A DNA stretch of 21,448 nucleotides from Thermoplasmata archaeon (GCA_030039915.1 JASHUP010000158.1:1-21448), one strand, 5' to 3'; shown: positions 1 through 8,961, counted from the stretch's first letter. The notes: a model not told the origin generated them from the letters alone. Translations and numbers: made by a program.

Positions 1-1
1 C

Positions 2-2644
2 GTTCTCGTCTTCGCGTCGGTGCTGCGATGTGAGGACCAGAACAACCTCGAGATCTTCCTCCGGGCGGCGAGCTACCTCGTGGTCGGGCGCAACCCCTAC
101 TCCATCATCCCGTTTCCCGCGCCCCCGGGGCTCTTCCTGCCGACGTTACCGGCGTTCGGCGTCTACGCTCTGAGCGGGTACAGCCTCGCGTGGGCCACGT
201 TCACGCTGAAAGTCTTCAACGCGGTCGCCCTGCTGGGACTCTCCGCAATCGTCACCCGGCTCGCTGTCTTCCGTGGGGTCCCGGGTGTCACCGCTCGAAG
301 CGTCGGGATCGCCCTGTTGCTGAGCCCCCTCGCGTTCTTCGTTTCGTTCGTTTGGGTCGAGCAGGACGCCGTCGGACTGACCCTTGCGCTGGCCGGACTC
401 TGGGCGGTACTCTCCTCCGTGCAGTCGCCCCGGCCGGCTCGGAGAGAGGGAGCCGGCTTCGCATTGATTGTGGTCTCGGCGTTCATGTTCTATTTTCCCA
501 TCACCCTCCTTCCCGCCCTCATCGTCTATTCGTCCAACCTTCGCGAGGCGGTCCGACGGGTCGTTTGGAGCTCCTTGGCGTTCGGGGTCCTGGGTCTCTG
601 GTTCCTGGTGGAACCCGGATGGTGGTTCTCGTCGAATGCGGTGAGCGTGACGGGAGCGAACGGGAACGTCTCCATCTACTCGGTCGTGACCCTTCTCGGT
701 CCGGGTCTCTTCGTCGGCGCGACCGCGTTCCAGACGATGGTCGTCGCGGTACTGTTCGTGCTCTTCGTGATTCTCGAGCTCGTTGTTCCGGTTCTGTTGC
801 GGCTAACGCACCTTCCGCTCGAGGTCGCCGTGGCGGTCGCCATCACCCTGCCGTTCCTGCTCCTCAACATCGAGAACGGAGACGAATTCGTCTGGCCCCT
901 CCCATTCCTTCTGCTCGCGATCTGCACCACGTGCGCGGGGCCGATCCGGAGTCTCTACCTCTGGCTGATCCAGGCCTACGCGATCCCGATCATCCTGTTG
1001 GTGAACATGTTCGACGCGCCCGGTCCGGGCGCCGGAAGCGGAGTCTTTTACTTCGGCTACCCTCAATTCGGAAACGCCGTCACCATCTACCCTCTCATTC
1101 CGCAGTACTCGGCCGTTGCGGAAGCGTGCAGCCTGCTCACCTGGTTGGGCTTGCTGGCGCTGATCGGGACCCTGCTCTGGCTCGGACATCGCTCGGCGCA
1201 CCGAACCTCGAAAGACCTCACCGAACGACCCTCCGAGGACGGATTGACTCCTCCGCCGACGAGATTCTGGTCGCTCGGCCACTCTGCGGACGGCCCGCAC
1301 CCCCGCTGGGGTCGCCCGCGCCCTTCCCTGCGGACCCGACGTGCGATCGCCGTGAGCGGAGTCCTGGCCGCGACGGTCGCCATCACCGTGCTTTCTGCGA
1401 CAGTGGCTTCCCCGACTCTGACCGCCAGTCGGAGCGACACGTTTCCTCTTGGATTCTTCACCCAGTACGCGGTCGCCAATTCGAGTGTCACCTACCGCGT
1501 ATCGTCGACCACGGACAGCATCACCGTCGCTCCGAACTACGGTAACTGGACCGTGCTCTCGTTACCGTGGAGGACGGTCAACTTCAGCCGGGATGTCGAA
1601 GGCGAGCACCTCGACCTGGGGCTACGGGTCGGAGTCACGGCCCCCCCGGACATTCCGTTCAACACGACCGTGTTCGCCTACGGAAACTCGGGGTTGAACG
1701 TCGTGAGGCCGTTTGCTCCGCCATCTCCGGCCGGGCTTCTTTCACCGCTCGCCAGCGCGAACGTCACGCCCGCGGGGCCCATCGAATCGCCCCAAATCGC
1801 CGGAACTCTTTCCGGAGGGTTGGTCTTCAATGGAAGTTCGTACGCCCGTTACGATGCCACCCCGCTCACCCGCCCCTCCGGTCAGGTGACGCTGCTGTTC
1901 CGCTGGTCGGGGGTTTCATTGCCGGAGAACGTAGTGATCACGCTCTACCGGGGCAACGTCACGTACCAGCTGTACGGGAGCAACGATGTCTACGTCGCCG
2001 GCGAGAAGCCGTCCCTCAACGGGACGTGGACCTTCCTCGCGCCTCGACTGGTGAACCCGCTGTCCTGGCATGAGCTCTCGATCACGAACGAATCCAACGG
2101 AACGGAGCTCACCCTCGACGGAACACCGTTTCCGCTGCCGCCGGTCCCCGCGTCCTCGGAACGCCAGGGTGCCGACCTCTTCGTGGGCGCGGCCGACGCC
2201 AACCCTCAGCACTTTCAGACGTTCAACTTCTGGGGTACCATCGCGGGACCGTTCAACACCACCGACGTCCCCCCGGCGCTCGCAGCGACGCAGTGGTGCG
2301 AGGACGCATCCAGCCCGGCGGGATCAACGCCCGGGGTATGCTCGCCATTCCTCAATGCCCCGATCTCGCTCCAAGCCGCGTCCGGCCGGCTGGTCATCCA
2401 GACCGGCGTGCAGGCGTTCCGGCTGGATTCGACACCCCCGATCTTTCAGTTGGGACGTCTGAGCCAGGTCGGACCGCAGCTCACCTTCGAGATCGAGAGT
2501 CTTTCGATCCGTTCGTCGCTGTCGCTCTTCCCGCTCGTTTGGGTCCTCGACGGGGTCGGGCTCTCCGTCGTGATGCTGTTGGTCCTCGTCGCTACCACGG
2601 CGCCAAAGGTCAGCGCGGAATCGCTCGGTCGCGCGGAACCCTAA
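2..2644 (+). CDS. GT-C-like polytopic membrane protein with extracellular LamG-like domain (5' partial)
   Basis: The reading frame is open to the left edge, so the gene probably begins upstream; the first possible internal start is GTG at 20 (residue 1 in this numbering). Residues 1-390 hold about ten hydrophobic segments. The stretch G-R-N-P-Y-S near residue 23 followed by a proline-rich loop, and W-V-E-Q-D near 112, resemble GT-C polyprenol-phosphate sugar transferases (GT87/DUF2029-like), which use lipid-linked sugars on the outer face of the membrane. A basic, proline-rich cytoplasmic loop (about 391-441) leads to another helix (about 442-464). A large sequon-rich beta region follows, with a LamG/concanavalin-like part at about 599-750 (W-H-E-L-S-I-T and L-T-L-D-G strands), then a last helix at about 837-860. 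The catalytic acidic loop expected near the N-terminus lies at or beyond the edge. Transferase activity is inferred from fold-like features only; it could be a non-catalytic membrane protein. It converges on the next gene across 42 bp. Confidence 0.7.
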   Translation, partial: VLVFASVLRCEDQNNLEIFLRAASYLVVGRNPYSIIPFPAPPGLFLPTLPAFGVYALSGYSLAWATFTLKVFNAVALLGLSAIVTRLAVFRGVPGVTARSVGIALLLSPLAFFVSFVWVEQDAVGLTLALAGLWAVLSSVQSPRPARREGAGFALIVVSAFMFYFPITLLPALIVYSSNLREAVRRVVWSSLAFGVLGLWFLVEPGWWFSSNAVSVTGANGNVSIYSVVTLLGPGLFVGATAFQTMVVAVLFVLFVILELVVPVLLRLTHLPLEVAVAVAITLPFLLLNIENGDEFVWPLPFLLLAICTTCAGPIRSLYLWLIQAYAIPIILLVNMFDAPGPGAGSGVFYFGYPQFGNAVTIYPLIPQYSAVAEACSLLTWLGLLALIGTLLWLGHRSAHRTSKDLTERPSEDGLTPPPTRFWSLGHSADGPHPRWGRPRPSLRTRRAIAVSGVLAATVAITVLSATVASPTLTASRSDTFPLGFFTQYAVANSSVTYRVSSTTDSITVAPNYGNWTVLSLPWRTVNFSRDVEGEHLDLGLRVGVTAPPDIPFNTTVFAYGNSGLNVVRPFAPPSPAGLLSPLASANVTPAGPIESPQIAGTLSGGLVFNGSSYARYDATPLTRPSGQVTLLFRWSGVSLPENVVITLYRGNVTYQLYGSNDVYVAGEKPSLNGTWTFLAPRLVNPLSWHELSITNESNGTELTLDGTPFPLPPVPASSERQGADLFVGAADANPQHFQTFNFWGTIAGPFNTTDVPPALAATQWCEDASSPAGSTPGVCSPFLNAPISLQAASGRLVIQTGVQAFRLDSTPPIFQLGRLSQVGPQLTFEIESLSIRSSLSLFPLVWVLDGVGLSVVMLLVLVATTAPKVSAESLGRAEP

Positions 2645-2686
2645 CCACGAAGCTCCGTCCGGGGACGAGCTTGGAGCCGCCCCGAG

Positions 2687-3655
2687 TCATTCGGCGTCGA
2701 GCTGAATTCGGCCCTCACCCGTGTCTCGGACGGACGCGCGGAGCGCAAGGCGGGACGGGTCCGGCCGACGCTCGGACGTGTGACGGAGCAGAATTCGGAT
2801 GTACCACTCCTCGAGCCGGTCGAGGACGATCGTGAACCGGGCTTGGGCCCTCCACGGGTGGCCCTGGGCGACGATCCACCGCAGGGAGGCATACAGCCGG
2901 CGGAGCCGGCCGGGCGGGTAGTGGGCGAGGTGGGTCCGTAACATGTTCGAGTTCCCAATGCCTACCCGGGCGAATCCTCGCATCCTCAACAGGAACTCCG
3001 CGACGCGAACCGCCTGGGACCGGCCGGGAACCGGCTCTCCGAACTCCTGGACGATGAGGACCCGGTTGACGAGGCAGTTGCGGTATCCCAGCCGATGGGC
3101 GCGGCTCGTGAAGTCGAAGTCGACCACCTCGACAAACAGTCGCTCTTCGAACCCCCCCACGGCCCCGAAGACGTCCGCGTTGGTGAGAATGCCCGACGTC
3201 ATCGTATTCTGCAGGAACGAGAACGAACGTCGAAAGCCGGCGCGACCCCCGAGGTACCGGGGGTCATCCGTCACGATCGGCACGACGACGCCCACGCGGA
3301 CTCCGGACGATTCCAGGAGCGACCATGCGGCTCGCGTTTGAGTGAAAAATTCTCCGCCGAAGCGGGCATCGTGGTCGAGAAGATAGAACCAGTAGTACCC
3401 GTCCGTCACCAGTTCTCGGATCGCTTGATTGTACGCACGAGAGAGCCCCAGGTTTTCGTCGTGAAAACGGAGGCGCACCCGGTCCGGGAAATCGGATCGG
3501 AACCGGACCAGCGCGTCCCGGACTTCCTGCGAGGAGCCGTTATCGATCAGGACGAGACCGTCCGAGTGGTGCACGGCCGCTTCGAGCGACGCGCGGTCGG
3601 GGACATGATTGTAGACCACCATGAGGGTCGCGACCTTCCAGGAAGAAAAGGCCAC
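2687..3655 (-). CDS. Family 2 glycosyltransferase (rhamnosyltransferase-like)
   Basis: This 322-residue cytoplasmic GT-A enzyme should transfer a sugar from a nucleotide-sugar donor to a growing glycan. The N-terminus has the GT2 start beta strand (V-A-T-L-M-V-V-Y-N), then I-D-N-G at 37-40, E-N-L-G-L-S-R-A-Y-N-Q-A at 67-78 and the metal-binding D-H-D at 94-96. G-G-F-E-E-R-L-F at 167-174 and the acidic V-D-F-D at 178-181 fit the acceptor/catalytic-base region of WbbL/RfbF-type rhamnosyltransferases. The C-terminal 100 residues are basic and aromatic, possibly membrane-associating; there is no clear transmembrane helix. The start is GTG; a TATA-like box lies about 29-39 bp upstream, suggesting a very short leader. 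It is divergent from the second GT2 gene, so the two may share a control region. Length and motifs are normal for the family; donor and acceptor cannot be told from sequence. Confidence 0.88.
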   Translation of the reverse strand: MAFSSWKVATLMVVYNHVPDRASLEAAVHHSDGLVLIDNGSSQEVRDALVRFRSDFPDRVRLRFHDENLGLSRAYNQAIRELVTDGYYWFYLLDHDARFGGEFFTQTRAAWSLLESSGVRVGVVVPIVTDDPRYLGGRAGFRRSFSFLQNTMTSGILTNADVFGAVGGFEERLFVEVVDFDFTSRAHRLGYRNCLVNRVLIVQEFGEPVPGRSQAVRVAEFLLRMRGFARVGIGNSNMLRTHLAHYPPGRLRRLYASLRWIVAQGHPWRAQARFTIVLDRLEEWYIRILLRHTSERRPDPSRLALRASVRDTGEGRIQLDAE

Positions 3656-3683
3656 GAACCAGCCCCCGTCTACCGATGGACAC

Positions 3684-3694
3684 TATCTATTTGA
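3684..3694 (-). promoter_or_regulatory. Putative TATA box for the minus-strand glycosyltransferase
   Basis: In a GC-rich divergent gap, the minus strand reads TCAAATAGATA here, the only clear A/T-rich block between the two glycosyltransferases. Archaeal TATA boxes sit about 25 bp before the transcription start, which would place the start only a few bases before the GTG at 3655 and predict a nearly leaderless mRNA. The plus-strand gene begins about 150 bp away and has no equally clear box. Confidence 0.4.
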
Positions 3695-3838
3695 TTCACT
3701 CGCAATCGCTCCGTCTCGACGCCCACCGCATCCGATCCGGAGCCGGCCGGACCGCGGGGGCGACGGTCCGGGCTCCGCATCGGGCACCGCGAAGAGGGGC
3801 GGAACGTTTGAGCACCTACGGAGATATCGGAACCGGTC

Positions 3839-3844
3839 GGAGGT
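3839..3844 (+). promoter_or_regulatory. Ribosome binding site GGAGGT for the plus-strand GT2 gene
   Basis: GGAGGT lies six bases before TTG at 3851. It is the main reason for accepting a TTG start for this gene; no ATG or GTG with an equally well placed site is visible in frame. Confidence 0.6.
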
Positions 3845-3850
3845 CGAACG

Positions 3851-4825
3851 TTGTCTCACGCTTCGCACTCGACGGAAGGGAACGGTACCCCCATCCGGGT
3901 CTGCGGAGTCCTCGTTACCTTCCGGCCCGATCCGGAGAGTTTTCGGACCGCGCTGCGAGCGGTCCTTCCGCAGCTGGATGGCCTGATCGTCGTGGACAAC
4001 TCGCCGAACGCTTCCGACCAGGCGGAGGTCCGGCGCATCGTGATGGAAAGCTCCGGCCCAGGTCCGACGGCTCGACCGGAGGTGATGACGCTCGGGGAGA
4101 ACGTGGGCCTCTCACGCGGAATCAATCTCGGACTCCGCCGAGCGAGCGGGGCGGGGTTTACCGTGTTCCTCTTGTTGGACCAGGATTCCGCGCCGGCCGC
4201 TGGGGCGGTCGAGGTTCTTCGACGGGAGTACGCTCGGAGGTCTCCGAACAACGTCCCGTTCTTGCTGGCCGCGGAGAACGATCTACCGAACGCGACTGCC
4301 CTGCACTGTCTCATTGATTCTGTCCTCTACCGCTATCGCTCAGGTACTCCTCGGGTTCGGCCCGCCCCGCTCGCCATCACTTCGGGCCTCCTTCTGGACA
4401 CTCAGGTGCTCCGACGGGTCGGGCTCTTGGACGAGAGCATCTTCGTCGACAGCGCCGATCACGAGTTCTGTTTCCGAGCGGGCCGCCACGGAGTCCGGTT
4501 ATACACCGTCCCGGGAGCCCGGATCCTCCATCGACTTGGGTCCGGCGACGCCCGCGCCGGCACTTTTCTCGGCCAGCCGTACCGATACTCAACCGAAGAG
4601 CGACTCTACTACGGGATCCGGGACATGGCCCGCACCTCGCGTCGGTACTGGCTCGACCACCCCCTCGTCAACTCCACGCTCCTCGCGCTCGGCGCCGTTC
4701 GCACGCTGGCCTATCGGGCCGGAGGACCTCCCCGGCGCAGCCTCTATCTCGCGGCTCGGAAAGGGTGGGTCGACGCGCTCGGGCACCCGGATCGCATCGC
4801 GGTACCGGGCTTCGAGGCGGGTTGA
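3851..4825 (+). CDS. Family 2 glycosyltransferase (rhamnosyltransferase-like)
   Basis: This is a second GT-A family 2 enzyme (324 residues), predicted to add a sugar to a cell-surface glycan on the cytoplasmic side. V-C-G-V-L-V-T-F starts the fold near residue 17, followed by V-V-D-N-S-P-N at 47-53, G-E-N-V-G-L-S-R-G-I-N-L-G at 82-94 and the metal-binding D-Q-D at 110-112. T-S-G-L-L-L-D at 177-183, F-V-D-S-A-D-H-E-F at 198-206 and I-L-H-R-L-G at 225-230 match the acceptor and base regions of rhamnosyltransferases such as WbbL. The TTG start is supported by GGAGGT six bases upstream. It shares its general layout with the divergent GT2 gene but is clearly a different subfamily member, so they probably add different residues to the same glycan. 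The methyltransferase follows 42 bp downstream, likely in the same transcript. Exact sugar specificity is not deducible. Confidence 0.88.
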   Translation: MSHASHSTEGNGTPIRVCGVLVTFRPDPESFRTALRAVLPQLDGLIVVDNSPNASDQAEVRRIVMESSGPGPTARPEVMTLGENVGLSRGINLGLRRASGAGFTVFLLLDQDSAPAAGAVEVLRREYARRSPNNVPFLLAAENDLPNATALHCLIDSVLYRYRSGTPRVRPAPLAITSGLLLDTQVLRRVGLLDESIFVDSADHEFCFRAGRHGVRLYTVPGARILHRLGSGDARAGTFLGQPYRYSTEERLYYGIRDMARTSRRYWLDHPLVNSTLLALGAVRTLAYRAGGPPRRSLYLAARKGWVDALGHPDRIAVPGFEAG

Positions 4826-4867
4826 GCTCTACCGGCTTCGAGGGAAGCGCTATCCGAGCGTAGTCGC

Positions 4868-5704
4868 TTGACGGCGGAGATGTCCCCCTCGACGGACGAA
4901 CCGACTTCGTCCGGAGCCGAGAGGCCCGTCTCCGCAAGTCCACCGATGGCGCCGCCCCCACGCCGGCGACTGTGGGAGCGCCATCGGTCCTACAGCGTCG
5001 AGCGGCGCCTCGAAGCGCTCGAGATCCGGGTGGAGGAACTCCAGGCCCGCGTCACCGGCGCCTCCGAGTCGACCGTGCGTTGGCAGCGCTCGACTCCGGG
5101 CCCCGATCTGACCTGGGGCGAATACCTGTCGGGGGACGCGTTCGTGCGCGCGGTGGACCGCGCCGGGGGCTTCGGACCGTCGAAGTCGGTGCTCGAGATC
5201 GGGCCCGGATACGGGCGGCTGCTCGCGTCGATGCTGGGGCTCGGTCGACCGTTCGCTCGGTTCGTCGGGATCGACCTTTCGGCGGACAACGTGGGCTATC
5301 TCCGGTTGCGCTTCCGGGACCCAAGGGCAGAGTTCGTGGCCGGCGATGTGGTCTCGGCGAACTTGCCCGGGCCGTTCGACACGGTGATCTCGTCGCTCGT
5401 CTTCAAGCACCTGGTTCCCACGTTCGAACCGACACTCGTCCACCTCCGAGGACAGCTCCGACCGCACGCGCTCGTGATCTTCGACCTTCGGTCGGCGAGC
5501 CGCTTCGGGTGGATCTCGTCGCTGCACCACGACCCGGACGCCCGTCCGGAGGCCACGTACGTACGGCGCTACCGTCCGAGCGAGGTCCGCGACATCGTCG
5601 CGCGAGCCGGCTACGAGCTCGTCGGCCTCTCCTCGGTGGAGCACGACGCGCGGCACGTCCGCATGCTGGTGACCGCGCAGGTCCGGCCGGCGCCTCCGGC
5701 CTAG
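4868..5704 (+). CDS. Class I SAM-dependent methyltransferase
   Basis: The product (278 residues from TTG; an ATG four codons later at 4880 is an equally possible start) has a proline/serine-rich N-terminus. A short charged heptad-like helix at about 43-63 looks like a coiled coil. The methyltransferase fold starts near 100: motif I V-L-E-I-G-P-G-Y-G-R-L-L at 108-119, acidic motif II G-I-D-L-S at 134-138, G-D-V at 159-161 for the adenine contact, and F-D-T-V-I-S-S-L-V-F-K-H at 170-181 as the post-III region. F-D-L-R-S at 205-209 follows. Placement directly after a glycosyltransferase suggests it methylates a sugar, perhaps as a chain-terminating cap, but a lipid or small-molecule substrate cannot be excluded. 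It ends ten bases before the convergent stop of the propeller gene, so transcription from either side may run into the other. Confidence 0.85.
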   Translation: MTAEMSPSTDEPTSSGAERPVSASPPMAPPPRRRLWERHRSYSVERRLEALEIRVEELQARVTGASESTVRWQRSTPGPDLTWGEYLSGDAFVRAVDRAGGFGPSKSVLEIGPGYGRLLASMLGLGRPFARFVGIDLSADNVGYLRLRFRDPRAEFVAGDVVSANLPGPFDTVISSLVFKHLVPTFEPTLVHLRGQLRPHALVIFDLRSASRFGWISSLHHDPDARPEATYVRRYRPSEVRDIVARAGYELVGLSSVEHDARHVRMLVTAQVRPAPPA

Positions 5705-5714
5705 GAACTTCGGG

Positions 5715-8700
5715 TCAGCCGTTCGCTTCGTAGTACGACGCGAACGGCTTGAGCTCGAGGTAGGCCGAATCCGTCCATTCCTCGAGCACCACCCCTTTCG
5801 CCCACGCGAGCAGCCCGTTGAACGACGTCCCGTTCGTGAAGGCGTCGGGGAACGCGCCCTGAAGGTCGGAGCGGTCGTCGTAGACGAACATGAGGGCATA
5901 GAAGTAGCCGAACGGATAGAGCGTCATGTTCGCGCTGTCCACGAACGACCCGGTCACGACGCCCCCCGCCCAGTTGACCAGGAGGGTGTAGTTCGAGAGG
6001 TTGGTGAAGGCGTCCGGGAACGCGGCGAGGAGGTCGGACCGGCCGTCGTACACGTAGAGGAGGGCGTAGTACGCACCGAACGGATCGAGCGTGGCCTTCG
6101 AGGAATCGGCAAAGACCCCGGTCACGACCTCGCCCGCCCAATTGACGAGGGCCGTCGCGTTCGAGGCGTTGCCGTAGGCGTCCGGGAACGCGGCGCGCAG
6201 GTCGGGCCGGCCGTCGTAGGTCTGCATCAGGGCGTACCAGTAGCCGAACGGGGAGAGCGCGGTCCGCGCGCTGTCGCTGAACGCTCCCGTGACGACCCCG
6301 CCCGCCCAGTCGACCAACTGGGTGAAGTTGGTGAAGTTCGAGAATGCGTCGGGGAAGGCCGCTTCCAGGTCGGGCCGAGCGGAGTACACCGTGAACAGCT
6401 CCGAGATCGGCGAACCCGGGGTGAGCTCCGACGTGAAGGTGATGTTGATCGGCTGGTGCGGGTCGGGCACCGTGACCGTTCCGTAGGTCGGGACGGAGGT
6501 GTACCCCGGCACCGGGCCGACGGTGAAGAGGTAGGTGCCCGCGTATTCAACGAACCCGATCTCCGGCGCGATCGACGTCTGTTGCGTACCGTTGAGGGTG
6601 ACGCTCCACGAGGTTCCCTGACGGAGGCCGAGCTCCTGGAACTCGACCGGGTAGGTCGGCACCGGCCCGACGGCGATCAGCACGTCGCTGATCGACCCGG
6701 CGAGATAGACATCGCCGGTCGCCGGAGCGTACGCGATCCCTTCACCGATGTAGCCTCCGCCGGCCCCGAGGTTGAGCGGGCTCCCCGAGAGCGGAGCGTA
6801 GGTCGTTCCGTTGAACGCCTCCACGATGTCCGAGGTCTCCGCGTTGTAGATCGCCCCGGTTCCGCTGTCGTAGGCGAGGAGGTAGGGGTCGGCGAGGGCG
6901 ACCGACCCGGCGATCCGGTTGGTCGCGTCGTCGATGACGCTGACGTTGCCGGAGTCGGTGTTGGCCACGAAGACGGTGTTGTTCTCCGGATCGACGACGA
7001 GGGAGGAGGGGTCGCTCCCGACCACGAGGGTCCGTACCAGGGTGTCGTTGAGGGCGCCCCAGACCGACACGGTGTGGTTGAGCGTGTTGGCGATGTACAC
7101 TTCGTTCGAGTTCGGATCGTAGGCGATGGCGTCGAGCCCGCCGCCGAACGAGCCGGCGTTGAGCGTCGCGGGCAGGACGGTGTTCGAGGAGGTGTCGATG
7201 ATGCTCACGTTGCCGTCGTAGTCCTGCACGACGAAGAGCCGGTCGCTCGCGTTGTCGTACGCGAGCGCGTAGGGATAGAGGCCGACCGAGATGGTGGTGA
7301 GGAGGGCGTGGGTCGCGCTGAACACCTCGACGGACGGCACGGCCGGGTCGGCGGTGTAGATCTCCCCGTTCGCACCGTCGTAGACGACGGGCGCGGAGAT
7401 CGACGTGCTGGTCGGATAGGGCCCGCCCCGGTCGACGCCCGCTACATGGTCCGAGCTCGGATTCACCTCGTAGACGTCGTCCCCCGAGGAGTCGACCGTA
7501 TAGAGCGACCGTTGGGCGGCGTCGTAGGTGACGCCGGTCGGGTTCACCGCGAGGGGGATCGACGCGACCGGAAGGTTCGTGGCGTCGGAGAGCACCGTGA
7601 CGTTCGGCTCGAGGCTCGACGTGCCTCCGTTCACGATGTAGGCCTCGCCGGTGCCCGGGTCGATGATCGACGCATACGGTCCGTCGTCGGTCGACACGTT
7701 GGCGACCGCCAGATCCGACGCGGCGCTGATCACGGTGACGTTGCCGGTCCCCTCGCCGCCCTCAAACGCCGCGACCACGACGTCGCCATCTCGGGCGTCG
7801 TACGCGGTCGAGGAATCCGTGGCCCCGTCCCCGATCTCGACCGAGGTCGATTTCACGGTCTCGCCGGGTTGCTGCAGGACCGTGAGGGCCTCGGCGCCTC
7901 CGGCGACAAAGAGCTGGTCCTGGACCGGGTCGTAGGCGAACGACTCCGCGTACGCCGCGACGCTGACGTTGACCTCGGCCGGGGTCGTGCTCACGGGCGC
8001 GAAGACGCTGACGCTCGCGGCCCCCGTTTCGGGGCTGTTCAGGACGTCCACGAGGTCGTCGTCGGTATCGATGGTGATCGCGACCGGGTCCGTGCCCACC
8101 TTCACCGACTTCGCGACCGCTTCCGTGGCAGGATCGATCACCGAGACGTTCGCGGACCCGTAGTTGGTGACGAGCACCCGGTCCGCGGCTGAGTCGTAGA
8201 CGACGGCGAGCGGGTCGGTACCCACGGGGATGCTCGTCACGGACCGGTTCAGGGCCGCCGAGATCACCGTGACATTGTCCGTGCCGTAGTCCGCGACGTA
8301 GAAGTCGCCGTTTCTCCAGTCGAACGCGATTCCGTGCGGAGTGCCTCCGACCGGGATCGAACCCGTGACGGTCGGCGAGGACCCGCTGAGGACGCTCACG
8401 TTCGAGGCGACCCCCGCGTTGGTCACGTAGACGAACCCGGTCTCGTTGTCGACCGCGAACGGAGGGACGTAGAAGGTCTGCTGATTGTCGTACGGCGCCG
8501 GGATGTTGGCGATGTCGGTGAACGTCGACGCGTTCACGACCGAGATGTCGTCCGTGACGCCGCCCCGGACGTAGATGTTGCCGTTCAGCGGGTCGTACGT
8601 CCCGACCTCCTGCTCGAGGTTGTCCTGGACCGGGAGCACCCCGGCGCCCGGATACGATTGGTTCGAGGAGAGCAGCAGACGGGAGAGCACCACTCCGATG

Positions 8701-8954
8701 CTTCCCGAGGGATCGTCGGCGGGGGGCCGAGGAGACCCCGGTCTTGGGCCTCCCAGCGGGGTGGCCGAAGTCGATCCGGAGTGAGCTTCAGTGCCGCGGC
8801 TCGCGAGCGGGCCCCCTCCGGCCCCTGCGAGGGGACTCGCGGCGGTGAGAAGGAGCAGGCCCAGGACGGCCACCGACAGGATCGCCGTGCGAGCTCGGTC
8901 GGCTCGGGGAAGGGTGGAGCGCAACCGGAAGCGGAACCCCGATACGCCCGTCAA
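5715..8954 (-). CDS. Secreted YVTN-type beta-propeller protein with C-terminal 56-residue repeats
   Basis: This 1079-residue exported protein has a basic N-terminus and a hydrophobic segment at about 24-45 (signal peptide or anchor), then a low-complexity G/S/P linker. Residues about 118-765 contain 14 short repeats of the YVTN/surface-layer propeller type: a strand such as N-V-S-V-I-D, then a V-G-x-x-P turn and a Y-D-x-x-x-x-x-x-Y/L-V strand. Fourteen repeats would fit two seven-bladed propellers. An F-x-E-x-G-L ... W-S-V-T-L-N-G module occupies about 769-842. Four repeats of 56/56/56/57 residues (855-1079) close the protein, with no C-terminal membrane helix or sorting signal I recognise. 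TTG is the start, with GGAGGG seven bases upstream, only 36 bp after the preceding gene's stop, so the two are probably co-transcribed. A role in surface binding or adhesion is likely; the ligand is unknown. Confidence 0.85.
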   Translation of the reverse strand: MTGVSGFRFRLRSTLPRADRARTAILSVAVLGLLLLTAASPLAGAGGGPLASRGTEAHSGSTSATPLGGPRPGSPRPPADDPSGSIGVVLSRLLLSSNQSYPGAGVLPVQDNLEQEVGTYDPLNGNIYVRGGVTDDISVVNASTFTDIANIPAPYDNQQTFYVPPFAVDNETGFVYVTNAGVASNVSVLSGSSPTVTGSIPVGGTPHGIAFDWRNGDFYVADYGTDNVTVISAALNRSVTSIPVGTDPLAVVYDSAADRVLVTNYGSANVSVIDPATEAVAKSVKVGTDPVAITIDTDDDLVDVLNSPETGAASVSVFAPVSTTPAEVNVSVAAYAESFAYDPVQDQLFVAGGAEALTVLQQPGETVKSTSVEIGDGATDSSTAYDARDGDVVVAAFEGGEGTGNVTVISAASDLAVANVSTDDGPYASIIDPGTGEAYIVNGGTSSLEPNVTVLSDATNLPVASIPLAVNPTGVTYDAAQRSLYTVDSSGDDVYEVNPSSDHVAGVDRGGPYPTSTSISAPVVYDGANGEIYTADPAVPSVEVFSATHALLTTISVGLYPYALAYDNASDRLFVVQDYDGNVSIIDTSSNTVLPATLNAGSFGGGLDAIAYDPNSNEVYIANTLNHTVSVWGALNDTLVRTLVVGSDPSSLVVDPENNTVFVANTDSGNVSVIDDATNRIAGSVALADPYLLAYDSGTGAIYNAETSDIVEAFNGTTYAPLSGSPLNLGAGGGYIGEGIAYAPATGDVYLAGSISDVLIAVGPVPTYPVEFQELGLRQGTSWSVTLNGTQQTSIAPEIGFVEYAGTYLFTVGPVPGYTSVPTYGTVTVPDPHQPINITFTSELTPGSPISELFTVYSARPDLEAAFPDAFSNFTNFTQLVDWAGGVVTGAFSDSARTALSPFGYWYALMQTYDGRPDLRAAFPDAYGNASNATALVNWAGEVVTGVFADSSKATLDPFGAYYALLYVYDGRSDLLAAFPDAFTNLSNYTLLVNWAGGVVTGSFVDSANMTLYPFGYFYALMFVYDDRSDLQGAFPDAFTNGTSFNGLLAWAKGVVLEEWTDSAYLELKPFASYYEANG
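5718..6392 (-). repeat. C-terminal repeat array, 4 units of 168-171 bp (propeller protein)
   Basis: This stretch encodes four tandem protein units starting at residues 855, 911, 967 and 1023. The units align without gaps; every one has F-P at unit positions 13-14, W-A at 29-30, L at 46 and Y at 53. R6 and D8 are kept in all four. Three units have G-G or G-E-V-V after W-A; the last reads W-A-K-G-V-V-L-E and ends as a cap, Y-Y-E-A-N-G. All four carry an N-x-S/T sequon at unit positions 19-24. Confidence 0.93.
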
Positions 8955-8961
8955 CCCCTGT

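Noticed and set aside
190..1545. 451-codon frame overlapping the GT-C-like gene on the same strand
   Set aside because: An arginine/proline-rich shifted reading of a gene whose true frame shows regular membrane helices.
6456..8192. 578-codon plus-strand open frame opposite the propeller gene
   Set aside because: It is rich in R, D, G and V, has no domain or signal, and mirrors the codon periodicity of the minus-strand gene; this is the usual antisense artefact of GC-rich coding DNA.
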